From Paragonimus westermani (taxonomy: Eukaryota; Platyhelminthes; Trematoda; Plagiorchiida; Troglotrematidae), in NCBI GenBank assembly GCA_008508345.1, contig QNGE01000972.1, positions 11,806 through 75,805 of the forward strand: a stretch of 64,000 nt of DNA, given 5' to 3'. This document shows positions 14,001 through 26,000 of this stretch, piece after piece. The notes beneath the pieces are model-generated. The model saw only the letters and a list, made by a program, of their open reading frames with translations. It was not told the origin of the DNA and made no database searches. How positions within the stretch are numbered: the stretch's first letter is position 1; every line of letters begins with the position of its first letter. Made by a program: the position numbers and the translations under genes.

Positions 14001-17000
14001 GCAAAATTTCCAGAGTATTTCAAAAGCTGGCGAATGAAGAATTGGTTAGGCTGGCTAATTACAAAGCTTTCAAGCAACCATTCACTCAGCAAACTTCTGG
14101 AACTTAAGATGGTGGCGGATTAATTCTACTAACTGCCAACCTAAGCTACCGAACATAATCTGTCCGTCTTACATGATTTCTGAGTAAATGGGTTAGCCCA
14201 GGTTCACGTGCGCTATAGAGATAACGATCAATAACCCTGTTGCAGGTCGTGTGCGATCATTTGGTTACACGACTGAACTGTGCATCGTGGCAAAAACCAG
14301 ATGGAACCATGTATACACATGCGACTTCGATGGCCTATGAATCATTCATGTGAATACTAATACACATTTGGAACAGGATGACCTATTGACTTTTACTTCT
14401 TACGCTTTCAGATAATGCTTCACACGAACACAATTTTTGAACTAGTCAGTGTAGAAAGTGACAAAATGCTTGGTGAGTTGTGCATTGTTCAGTGTGACTA
14501 ACCTCAAACTGTAATCTCTGCATTGGTGTTTGATTTAAAAATGGCCTGTAACTGATATTTTACGGTATCCATTGTGTTACCCGTAAGGTGATTTTGTAAT
14601 TCTTAAGGCAGTAGTGCATTTGGTGCGATCTGCAAGGTTATTTCGAAAAGCTTTCAAAATTACCCGAAGTCACAGGACGAAGGGAGTAGTGAACAACATA
14701 GCTCGCCTATAAGAACAAAACAAAACGTGAGGGTATTTATTAGGATGAATTAGATAAACGATCCCCGAAGGGATTGTCGACTCCGCGATTGCTAATAGCA
14801 TCTGGTCCAACTCGAAGTGTATTGAGAATAGACGGCCGCACTATACTACTTACAGCACCACTGTTCACTAGCGAGGAGACAGCATGGATCGAAATGATCG
14901 CGGAACAAATACGGGAGAAACACGGGAAGGATCATTGGAAGGCAGCATCACATGGAATGGCGTTTGCTACATGAGGGAACTGAGACATGGCACGTCAAGC
15001 GTCTGGAGCATCCTCAGGTGAGTGTGGTGTGCAAATGGGTGTTTTTGTTCGTACTCAGGTTGAGACGCAAAACTTGATTTCTGGTTTCCGCGAATATTCT
15101 TTGTGCAATTCGCGTTCTCGATTAACAACAATTAGTGCCGTGACCAGGATACGAGGATGAAGATCCTGCGGCCACAGCCGTTTGAGGACGGAGTGTTCTG
15201 AGTCTCCTGGAGGACTTCGAGGACGTGGTGGAGGCGCACTGAGTGAAGGGAAACCGAACGAAGCTGGTGACCCTGTGGATGCTGCTCAAGAGCAGGGCGA
15301 AGGCGGTGCTGGATGCGGCACGAAGAGGCCCTGTTAAGCTAGAGTGGGCTGCCGCGAGGGTGGCGTTGGTCGCCGGGTTCGACAGCCCCGCTAACTGCCA
15401 GGAGGCAATGAATCGGTTCAAGGGCGCCCGGCCTGGACCAGGGAGCGAATCTCTGGTCTACACCAAGTCACTGCGGGCAGCGTTGTCAAGAGCCCTGCCA
15501 CATTTGGACCAGGACTCAGAAAAACGCCTGCTGACGGCACATTTCTTGGGCGGAATGCCACCAACAGTCCGGGATCAGCTCAGGGTTGCTCTCATCTCAC
15601 AGTCCATGACGCTGGAACAGTTGGCCGAGGCAGCTCGACAATTGCTATCGGAAAATGCCGCGACAGTCAACGAGGTGGAGGCAAGCGAACCGAGTGACTT
15701 TTGAAGCGCAGTGGAAAAGTTGACTCAGGAAGTCGCGGCTTTGAAGGTGAAGGGAGAGGAGGAGAACCAAGCGACATCTGTTACGGATGCGGAAGACGGG
15801 GGCACTGGCGAAGAATTTACCCACTCGGCAAGAATAGGTCGTACTTTGGTAAACGTTTCGTCGATTGTTCTTTGTTTGGGAAGGGCGATCCTGTACCAGG
15901 GGTGGTTGATAAGACAGCAGTTCCGGCTAGGTTAGAAGTCAATGGTAGCTTGGAGTACTGTTTGATTGACATTGGGGCCGCGATTTAGTTGACTGGGCCG
16001 AGGTCAGGGAAGAGTGGGCGGCCATGTGTGGTGGTAGTCCGAACGGTCGGTGGATTTACTCTGAAAGTTTATGGTCTGGCAGAATATGATGTTCGAATCG
16101 ATGGTCAGGTAGTCAAACAACAGTTCGTCATTGCTCCCGACGCACGTCAGACTATCTTGGGGGCGGATTTTCTTGACCGCATTGAGGCCGTAATTGCTTT
16201 GAAGTATGATAAACTGGCAACGAAGTATGGAGTAGTTAAACTAGTGATAAAGCGCAAAACCCAGTTTGGGCAAATTGAAGTGAACGTACTCAGAGCAATG
16301 CCAACTTGTGACAACCAGTTGCTACGGATCAGGGCCCGTATGGTTATTGTGACTGGGTTGAACACGAAATCCTCATCGTGTCAAAGCGATTTCGGCCATT
16401 CGGCCCACGAAGAATTCCAATGCACTTGCAGCCGGAAATTGAGCGACAGATGAAAGACATGCTGAAGGAGGAAATCATCGAGGACGCCGACAGTCCGTTC
16501 AACTCTCCTGTCTTGTTGGTAAAGAAGCCTAACGGTAGATTTCGATTTTGTGTCGACTTCAGGTAGCTGAACGAGATAACGATCAATAAAGTCGTAGCAG
16601 TCCCGTCGGTGGCGGAGATTTTCGACAGGCTGCAGAACGCCAGGGTATTCACAGTGTTGGACTTACGGTCTGGATATCGGCAGGTCCCAATCAAACAATC
16701 GGACGGAGATAAAACAACGTTCACAGTGGGTGAAAAGCAATGCCGTTCGAACTCTCAGGCGCCTCCTTCACGTTCAGACGACTGATGCTGACGGTGCTGG
16801 ACGGATTGAGCAACACTGTTGTCTATGGAGACGATATCGTCATTTATAGCACAAGTGAGACATAACGTACAGTGCACGTTTCAGCGGTGTTGCAAACGAT
16901 TGAAAATGCCGGCCTCCGGATCAACAGTTCAAAGTTTCGATTGGCGAAACAAACGGTACTGCTTCTCGGTCACAAAGTCCGTCAGGTGAGGTCCAGCCAC

Positions 17001-20000
17001 TGCCCGAGAAACTGCTGGCAATCGAGGCTATTCCGGTATCAACATTGACAGCTTCTCGGTCGCGCTGGGTTCTACAGCCGTTTCATCAAACACGCCCGTC
17101 ATCTCGCGAGTCCATTACACGAAATTTCATTGGTCACAGAAAGCCAACCAGGCGTTCATCGAGATCCAACGATTGATGAAGAAAGGGCAACTGACCCTGA
17201 AATTGCCAGTGACTGGACAGAGCTTCATTGTCATAACGGATACGAGTGATGTAGGAATTGGAGCGGTACTGGAGCAGGAAGACGGTGTTGTGGAATACGC
17301 CAGTCGGGTACTGAGTGCCGCTGAACGGAACTATTCAACGACAGAGAAGGGGTGTTTGGCAATCGTATAGGCCTTGAAAAAAATGGAGGCCATACTTGCT
17401 CGGCCGACGTTTTCATGTGGAGATCGGCTACAAACCACTGGAGTGGATTAAATCGGCGAAGGATCCCCGAGGTAGGCTGTCTCGTTGATCGTTACGACTA
17501 CAGGAGTACGACTTCACAATTCACCATGTAGTCGGAAAAGAGAACCGTGTGCCCGATTTGCCTTCCCGAACGCAACGCCTGGATGAGGTACACAAGGACG
17601 TGACCGGAGTTAACAGTATAGAACTGGAGAGTGACCCCAGAAAGTTACAAGCAGCACAGAGGATAGATACAGCAATCCGGACGGTGATTGACCGACTGTT
17701 GTCGCGAGGACAACCGCCAGAAGACGAAGTGAATCCGGAATTGAAAGATTTCAGAATGTACTGGTCCGATTTGCGGCTGAATGGTGCCGGAATTTTGATG
17801 CATCAACTGCAGGAGGGAATGAACGTGCCGGTCATATCGGCTGAGTTGAGGGCGGCAATTGTGAAAGCATGTCGTCAACTGGCTCATACAAGTCGTCAAT
17901 GAACCCACGAAATGCCGAAACAAAGGGCATACTGCCAGGAATGAAGAATGATGTTAACAATCATGTGCGGGCGCGCCAGCAATGTCAGTTACTGAAGTGC
18001 ACTAACCACCCCAGTCAGTATCCCGCACAACCAATTCCGGTCTGTAAAATTAGAGAACTGTGGTCAGTGGATGTGATGGGCTCCTTTCCAGTAACGACGT
18101 CCGGAAATCAATACATCGTAGTCATGACCGAACACTTCACAAGGTGGATCGAAGCAGCCGCCATACTCGATCGGCGCGCAAGCACGGTGTGCTGGGCGGT
18201 GATAGAGCAGTTCGTGGCGGATCACGGAATACCGCGAAGCATATTGACTGATCAAGGCCCCTGCTTCGAAGGTGAGGAGTTTCGGAACAGTTTGGAGCGT
18301 TTGGAAATCAAGAAAATACGCACAACTCCATACCGTCCTCAATCAAACGGATTGACGGAGGGGAACAGTCGCACAATCAGGGAATGGTTAACTGCGAAGG
18401 GGTGAAGCTGGAAGGAAACGTCATCGTTGATTCTGTTGGCCCACCACTGTTCACCGCAAGGGACGACGAAAATGTCGCCATTCAAGTTAATGTATGGGCG
18501 CGTGCCAAGCTTGCCAGTCGATCAGAAGATTGGTTTATGAGGAGACCGACGGATGAGCAAACGTGAATTAGCCGAAGTTCGGAGATCGGCCAACCGAAAC
18601 TCGACGAGCACACAAGAGGCTTCTGAGGAGCAATCAACTGCGAGGTTATCGGGTCGAAGGACTGTGTTTGAATCTGGTTCTAAGGTTGAATACCGAGACC
18701 GGCGTGGAGTGGGGGCAACAGGACCCGGATCTAGGAAATTCCTGGCAAAGTGGAGGGGACCGTTTGTGGTAGCTGAACATCGTGGCCCAGTGTATCTGAT
18801 AAAGAATGAGAAAAGTCAACATCGAGTACACGGAAGCCAACCTTGTAAATGGTACGATACTCCGATCAGAAGAGAATACACACCAGATGTGTCAACAGCA
18901 CCGAGGCCGGCAGGCAGATTGTCGAGAGAACGAAGAGAACTTGAACGCTTTTTGTTACGGCTGGAGCAATCTTTGCGGGGGGAGGAGTCTAGTGAGGAAA
19001 GATGGTCGTACTATACTACATACACCCCCAATATTCACTAGAGAGGCGACAGCATGGATCGAAATGATCGCGGAACAAATACGGGAGAAACACGGGAAGG
19101 ATCATTGGAGGGTAGCATCACATGGAATGGCGTTTGCTACATGAGGGAACTGAGACATGGTACGTCAAGCGTCTGGAGCATCCTCAGGTGCGTGTGGTGT
19201 GCAAATGGGTGGTTCTGTTCGTAGTCCCGTTGAGACGGATAAGTCGTGTATTGGTTTTCCAAATAAATAACTCATGTGCCATCTACCTTCTCGGTTCGCA
19301 ACAGCGGGTTCAACTGACTGCAGGCCAGTAGAGCTTTGATATCGGTATGAACTCAGAACGTAGTGATCAAGGTTACCGAACCAGATTGTCGTAGCTTCGG
19401 ACAAGTTCGGACCCGAACTAACTTTGATCGACGACCGTAGATCGTCTTGGGGATCCCCATCGTCCTAGCGTAGGGTTTAGGCAGCAATCACACCCGAAGT
19501 TATTTTCAGCACACCGCGATTTATCTACACAGAATAAAGTTCATATACTCTGTAAGACCATTATATTATAGCGGGACCAATGTAGGATATTTGGTACGAC
19601 GAAATAATAGGGTTAAGCACAGCCAGCTGTCTTTAGATTGCGACAGGATGTCAAGGTCTAATACGTCATCACATATTATTGGGCTGCACACGGAAATAAA
19701 CACAGTTATGACGTGAAACAAAATACACATAAGTAGCGCCGGTTCAAGATCAGGAACCAACTGAAAGTGAAAGACTAGGGCTAATCAGAAACATCCAATC
19801 CAAGCGCAGACAACTTTAAAAGACAACGGAACGGACCACTCAATATCATAAATCGCCGGGATACGAGGTTTAAGATCAATCATGGTTCTCCTGGGTGATA
19901 AAACACTGATTCCCAAGCGGCACCCTGTCACAATCGCAGCAATTTCCTTGAAGGAGCAGCGAGTGTGATGGATAACCCAATGGGATTTGTGATTTTCCCA

Positions 20001-23000
20001 AAACAGCGGAATATCGCAACGCGCTAGAGAAATATAGTCAGGGCCTAAAGCGAACGGATTGCAGACAATACTGGCGACCGGACAATTGCTCAACGAAATC
20101 GTACCAGTGACTAAGAAATGATAAGCAAAAACCACGACAATAAGCGCCAGCCATGCACAGTAACCAGGCAGAAATGCACTTGACCTGTAAGTGGAAACCT
20201 CTGTTGCGTTGTGAACTGGAATTTCGGTTCATAAGCGCGAACGCACATGTGGTATGGGAACGTGCGAAGTGAGCAACGGATATCATGCTTTGTTGAACGA
20301 TTTCTCGCTAAAGTCTTCATTCCTAGAGGTCAGTTAGTCTGAGTGATTGTGAAGGGATATATTATAGTGTTAATCCGCAGCCGCTAGTTGCTACATAACT
20401 GAGCATCTTTGAGATGAAAAAACTGCTCTTCTGAGGAAGCATATTGACATGCAATTCATTGTTCCCGTACTTTTAGGCGATTGTGGGTTCAGAACTCAGT
20501 TCAGTTTTCCAATATGAACTTCACGCATTGGGCTGTCCTATGTCGGGCTTGTCTACAGTAGTTGGTCCATGTGTACACCTCATCAGTATATGAGCAAAAA
20601 ACTTACTTTCGTGCAAAGATCAGCAATAGGATGTGAGACGTCGGAATAATTACCACCACACTTCGGAAATGTCTACCTCCAGAATGTCACGCTTCGTCCC
20701 TTTTGGGAAACAAAACCTTGGGAATACAAAAGTTCTGCTCCTAAATCGCCAAGTATTTTCTGGGCTATTCTTGAACTCGGTTGATTTTCTTCTTAACCCA
20801 AACGTGATAAACTCGTCCATTCCTCTGCCACTGAACCATACTATTAAGTCACGTTAGGTTCATAGTGTTCAGTTTTAAATAAACGGGCACATGCTGATAA
20901 TGCTTGATTCTGTCAATCAAAATGCCGCTCACTTAGAGTCATTAAAGAAAACCAGGTTCATCTCGTCTACTAAACACAATAAATGATTTCGGATATTCTT
21001 CACGTGAAGAGGTAACTAAAATCCTATTTCTGTCCCCCGGCTTAACGACCAGCATTGTTGAGCTGAAGGTGCGTTCGATGTAAACATTACCATCATACAA
21101 ACAGTGTATATCAGTCTTGTTCATTTTAGGGAGAAAAAAGTTGCAACGGACAGATTCTCAGGAAGAACAAGCGAATTCCACTGGCATGAAGCTTCGAGGG
21201 CAAATGAAGTTTATGCAGGAATGGGATGCACTCGCATTTTTAGGCACTCCGATGTGAGTTTATTATTCTCATGGGCACAGACTGATTTCGCTCTTGATTC
21301 GTAAGAAAGAAAGACTCCTGGAATGTATACATAACGACTGGAGTCTGTCGAATAGAAATATCGTATTTCACATGTTTGATGTCATTTCTCGACTTTAAAA
21401 ATCGTTTCTACACTCTTAGCACCGGTTTAGAAAGGTCATTTTGAAGATGAGACAGTGCAAATCCATAGCTAAAAACTGCATCACGCTATGGTCATCTGAA
21501 CAGAATTGTTGTGCCGCTGCGGTATAAAACGGGTTCTGAAGGACTTCACAAGAACCGAGTTCAAAAGTTATTAGCCGTTAGAATGGCGACGATTCATAGT
21601 GGTGCCTATCGATACTAAATGATTTCAATAGTCTAATCAACTTAGGGATTGATGTGTTATCAACGAACTAGTTCTAGCAATGTTCAAAAGTGTTGTGTGG
21701 TTCACAAAATTATGATACTTTCTGGTAGTCTTCTGAATACACTATGGTTGCATAGAGAAAACGTGTCCAGTCTGCGTATATCAAGCTGCGTTAACATATG
21801 AAGGCCGGAACCTTCATTTATGCCCATGAATAACGTTTCATTAGATGACGAGTGACATTATTGTAAAACATGAGATCTACATAAGATAGAAGTCGAAGAA
21901 CAGTTGTCAGAAATCGACGTACTAGAGTAGTTTCTACAGCCCAGAAGCCGAGCGGGTTTGTCCAGTTTTCTGTTGCATTAAAGGTCACTGAACGAAAAGT
22001 TAATTTATTCGGAATCACGTCACACGTAGATGGTGTTGCAGATCTCAAAATTGGGGAGTCATTCCGCTGTACTGTTCGATGGATTCCATTTAGAGGATTG
22101 GAAAAGTAACTGCGTGAAAATGTGGCATTTCAGAGCTCCGGCATGGCTTTGTAGCTCAGTTGGGAGAGCGCTTTCCATGTTTGAGGTTGTGGTCTTCGCG
22201 TCTGATTTGAATCTAGCTGAAATCAAGTCCTTGTAATTGGGCCCCCTCTAAATTATTGAAAATCACTAGAGGTTGCCAGATTCAATCACTCACAGACTGA
22301 CCTCCACTGTAGGCAAGCAAGGGGATCCTCGTTCTTAGTTCAAAGCAATCGCATCGCCTTCCCGGTTGATCACAATATCTCTGACTACGTAAGCTTTCGT
22401 GGTACTTATTTAGTATGTATGTTTCCGCCCCCACGCATACTACCTCAGAGAATGGTATCATTCGTTGTCACGATTCGCCGGACCACGTGACTACGTAGGT
22501 AGTATCCGACTGTTTACACATGCATTTCATTTATTAATAGTTGTGCTTTTCTGATTCAAATGTCGCCGTTGTACAGTTTGCTAGCCTCGGTCTGGCCATG
22601 TTTTAGAGACATCATGCTAGCAGTGGTGTGGTCCACAGGTATGGAGAACCACAACGGAAAAAAGGGGCACTCTGAATTGTTCAATAGGCAGGGAAGGAAA
22701 ACATCTGCAGGAGGTCATGGTGCAAGAAGATCTAGGCACTAGAATGGCATGGTATATATGGTTGTGTTGAAAATAACTTCAGGAGAGAGCGTAAATCAGC
22801 CACGGGTAGTTATTACATACTTTACTGTAGAAACTCACCGCTACTTTCAGTAAACAGTAGGACTCGCTCTAGTTCACTTCATCATTAATGATGACGATGG
22901 TAGAAATAAGAGCACGAAAGTTCGCTTATAGATTTAAGGTGAACATACAGGTCTCCGCATGCCAGCATACAACGGAAAGACAGTTGTATGGTAGCAATGT

Positions 23001-26000
23001 CACTTCTATTTTCAGAGCAATCTAATGCTGAATCTATGCAGTATATATTATTCCGAGTAACTGCGCAGACCAGTATGGGAATAAGTTCAGTAGGGTAGTT
23101 TTGTCCGAATTGTTGACAAAGCCGAATTTCTTCATCTAGTGGAGGCAAAATAGCCCCAGTTGCTGTGAAAATGCAAGAAGTCTGGATACGGTCATTTACG
23201 CAAACGACTGTTTCGGGTAATAGCCATCAGGCTTTTACGATTACATAGGGTGTATGCGAGTTGTGTACGAAAATTGTAACAAATCAAACTTGTCATTAAA
23301 AATCACAGGACTGAAGTCTGCTGGGAGAGAGTGAGAGTGCTGATGAGCAAGTGAGAGTATCATACGTACATATCATGACAACACCTCCAACGCTCATTAC
23401 ACATCAAGTGGGATGACTGAGTGAACAAAACGGATGGCATAATGTTAGGTTCATATTTACCCGTTTATCCCACTGAAGCACTATTCACATCTGATCACAA
23501 CTTCTGCATTCGGGTGCACAATTCAGCCTACCTCTCACTCATTCATGGGGTCGGTCAGTCAGACAGTCTTTCAGTCGGTTAGTCAAACGATTGTTCATTT
23601 GGCTGCTTGGGACCATCATTTGTCATCTATAACTGAACGCATTTCCTATTGCTTGTTAAAGCCGGTATGATTCTCCTGATATTCGTAATTTGTCATTCCC
23701 TAGGTTCGTTCTGTAACATTTGTGTCTGCTTCATGTTAGTAATGCGCCAGGACGCCAGATCCAACGATTGGGTCGTTATTTGTAACTTGTATGCACACCA
23801 GTTTTCAACTCGTACACACATAAAGCCACGCCGTTCTACTTATAAGTACAATCTGAATGGCGTACAGATTGTTGTTAACTCTTAAGCCATGTGCAATGAA
23901 GCATGACCGTATCGTCATAATTCTCGTTTTTCTTCACTCTCACTTCCAACACTATTTGCATGAATGTGTTAATGCGTGTGCGAAAAGCATGTCAAACGTA
24001 AACGCAATGTGGGAAATGGGTTTGTTCCTCAACGATTTGTGCATGCACGACTCGAGCCGTGAAATGGTCCTCGCCGGGGAGCAGCAGGCAGCTGAATTGA
24101 AGCTGGCACTGGAGCAAGTAAGCCTGTTTTGCACGTATCCCAATGTTTACTAATCTTATACAAGTTTCGTATTGTTACAGTGGCAATGACAGCATTTCCG
24201 ACTCCAACTACTGTAGCATGTGAACAGTAGTGCGGACAAAGATTGTTTCCAACACGCAACGGTACTGGAATGAACAAGAAGGACAAGGACACAGAGATGA
24301 CAGAGTTACGTTTAGATGCAACTGTTCTCCTTGCTTGTCTGACTTTCTGTTGACCGACGGTCTACGCACACAACGTTGACGCAATGATCTGAAAGGTGAA
24401 CAGAGCAGCCATTTGCGAATTCAATCCGTGCGCGCTTACTAGTGCTGATTACGGGTTACGCTGCAGGACTCTGGAAAATCGGCGTCAGTTAATATTATGT
24501 GGTTCTCCACCAAAGATTATACGTTACACGGTCCACCAGAGGTTTATGTACGTCAGCATTACACGGTATAAGACTGACACCAATCACCACTAATACGTAA
24601 GAAAATGATAGTTCATTTCAGTTCTGATGTTAAATTTTACCTACTTCGAGGTCACCAACCAGGAGAGAAGACATACTGTGAGATGAGTGCAGTTCATTTA
24701 CCCCCAGTAATCGCACACTGGAAACAGAAAATCGAATTTACGCTTGTCGCGACTGACTACTGAGTATATCCCATAACAGGGAGCCCAGCTTCACTGACGG
24801 TTAAACATCGGTTGAAAGCGTATCATCCGGTTAACACTCGCCACTTCAACAGAGTTTTCGCACATAGTCTAAACCACAAGTTACCAGGGTTCAACCAAGT
24901 AATACTTATCAGAACGTATTAGTCTGTGTTGTTTGCCCATGCAATAGAGCAACTTACAAGCACACCGGTTGCCATTATTGTTTTAATCAGGTAGTATATG
25001 TCTATCTTCGAGTATTTTTTCTACGTATCGTTTTCATATTTAACTTGTATTGTCCGTGTGCAACTAATGTGTCGAAATGAAATGTATGAGGCATCCGGCG
25101 CGCGTTTTTTCCCCTACTAGTGAACTGCGTGAAAGTAATCCGGTTTTTTGAGCTACTTATCGGTGAAGAAACCCACGTGACTTTTTATCGAAGTGAAGAG
25201 AAGAGGTGGGTTGCGGAATATCGAAAACTTTCAGTCGTTTCCGTCGTTCACGTAAAACGAACGGTTTTAACAGATATATATATATATATGAGGAGAATAA
25301 TGAACATTCCTACAGGTGAATGACCTGCAGCCAAAAATTCACTAACAGGCAACATGTGCAATCAGACTGAATAGCCTCGAGGATCACGGAGCTGGTTTTC
25401 ATTGTTTGACCAGTGAAGCTTCATAACTAATCATGCCACAACTGAAGTGATCGGATTCACTTGATGATCATTCAGGTGGATGGTTTTCGGTAATGTTAGG
25501 TTGTGTTGCTTTGCGATGACATCGTTGCTACCTTGTTCCATTGAACTGGTCAGCCATTTGGAAAGATGTTCTGTTATTCGCTGACGAGGACATCGATTCG
25601 TTTTACTCATGTAATTGACTGTGCCATTGCAGCTGAATTGATAGAAATCGTGTGAGGCAGAATAGTTAGGATGAGCAAGTCCATCGTTACTCAGCTTTAC
25701 CCTCACGGTTATTGGTAGCCAGTCAAATTGAGTTGCAGGATTCGTTTGAGTTAAAACGGATTGCAGCTAGTGCTTAAATGTGCTAGTCAAATGATCTCCT
25801 CGCCCTGGCAAATATAGGGACTAATTTTTTAAGCACAGTGTATGCAGCCAGCCTTGCAAACTTCATTTTGGTATGAACATCATTAGCGAGGAGCGTCCTT
25901 GCCAAATACTTTTAGTGAGCTCTTGCTTGAAGTCAAACCATTCGAGTTCACATAGTGCCACTCACTTGCACACAAGAACAGGGTCTCCTGCATTACTGAA

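Larger units (their letters stand above)
14818..19303 (+). mobile_element. Ty3/Gypsy LTR retrotransposon, decayed, in cyclase intron 3
   Basis: The full element is about 4.5 kb: 5' LTR, PBS, gag, zinc knuckle, protease, reverse transcriptase, RNase H, integrase, C-terminal domain, polypurine tract and 3' LTR. Domain order (integrase after RNase H) identifies the Ty3/Gypsy group. The reading frame is broken by stops and frameshifts throughout, so no functional polyprotein is encoded. No matching target-site duplication is visible beside the LTRs (TCGAAG before, GCGGGT after), which suggests mutation or recombination since insertion. LTR copies differ at many positions, so the insertion is not recent. 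Confidence 0.93.
14473..21129 (+). other. Cyclase intron 3
   Basis: This 6.7 kb intron is mostly occupied by a Ty3/Gypsy element (14818-19303) in the same orientation as the gene. The remaining 1.8 kb on its right (19304-21129) has short unassigned frames on both strands and no recognised repeat. Confidence 0.75.

Noticed and set aside
13790..14107. 105-codon ORF in intron 2 as an extra cyclase exon
   Set aside because: The missing HNOBA segment is fully supplied by the 61-bp exon at 14412-14472, and this peptide does not resemble the family.
21162..21253. Shorter version of cyclase exon 4 starting after CTCAG at 21161
   Set aside because: It would join exon 2 in phase, but leaves out conserved residues. 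Once exon 3 is included only the start at 21130 (better acceptor, CATTTTAG) keeps the frame.
25272..25290. TA dinucleotide runs here and near 5666 and 54064
   Set aside because: Short simple-sequence stretches, common in such genomes, with no sign of function.
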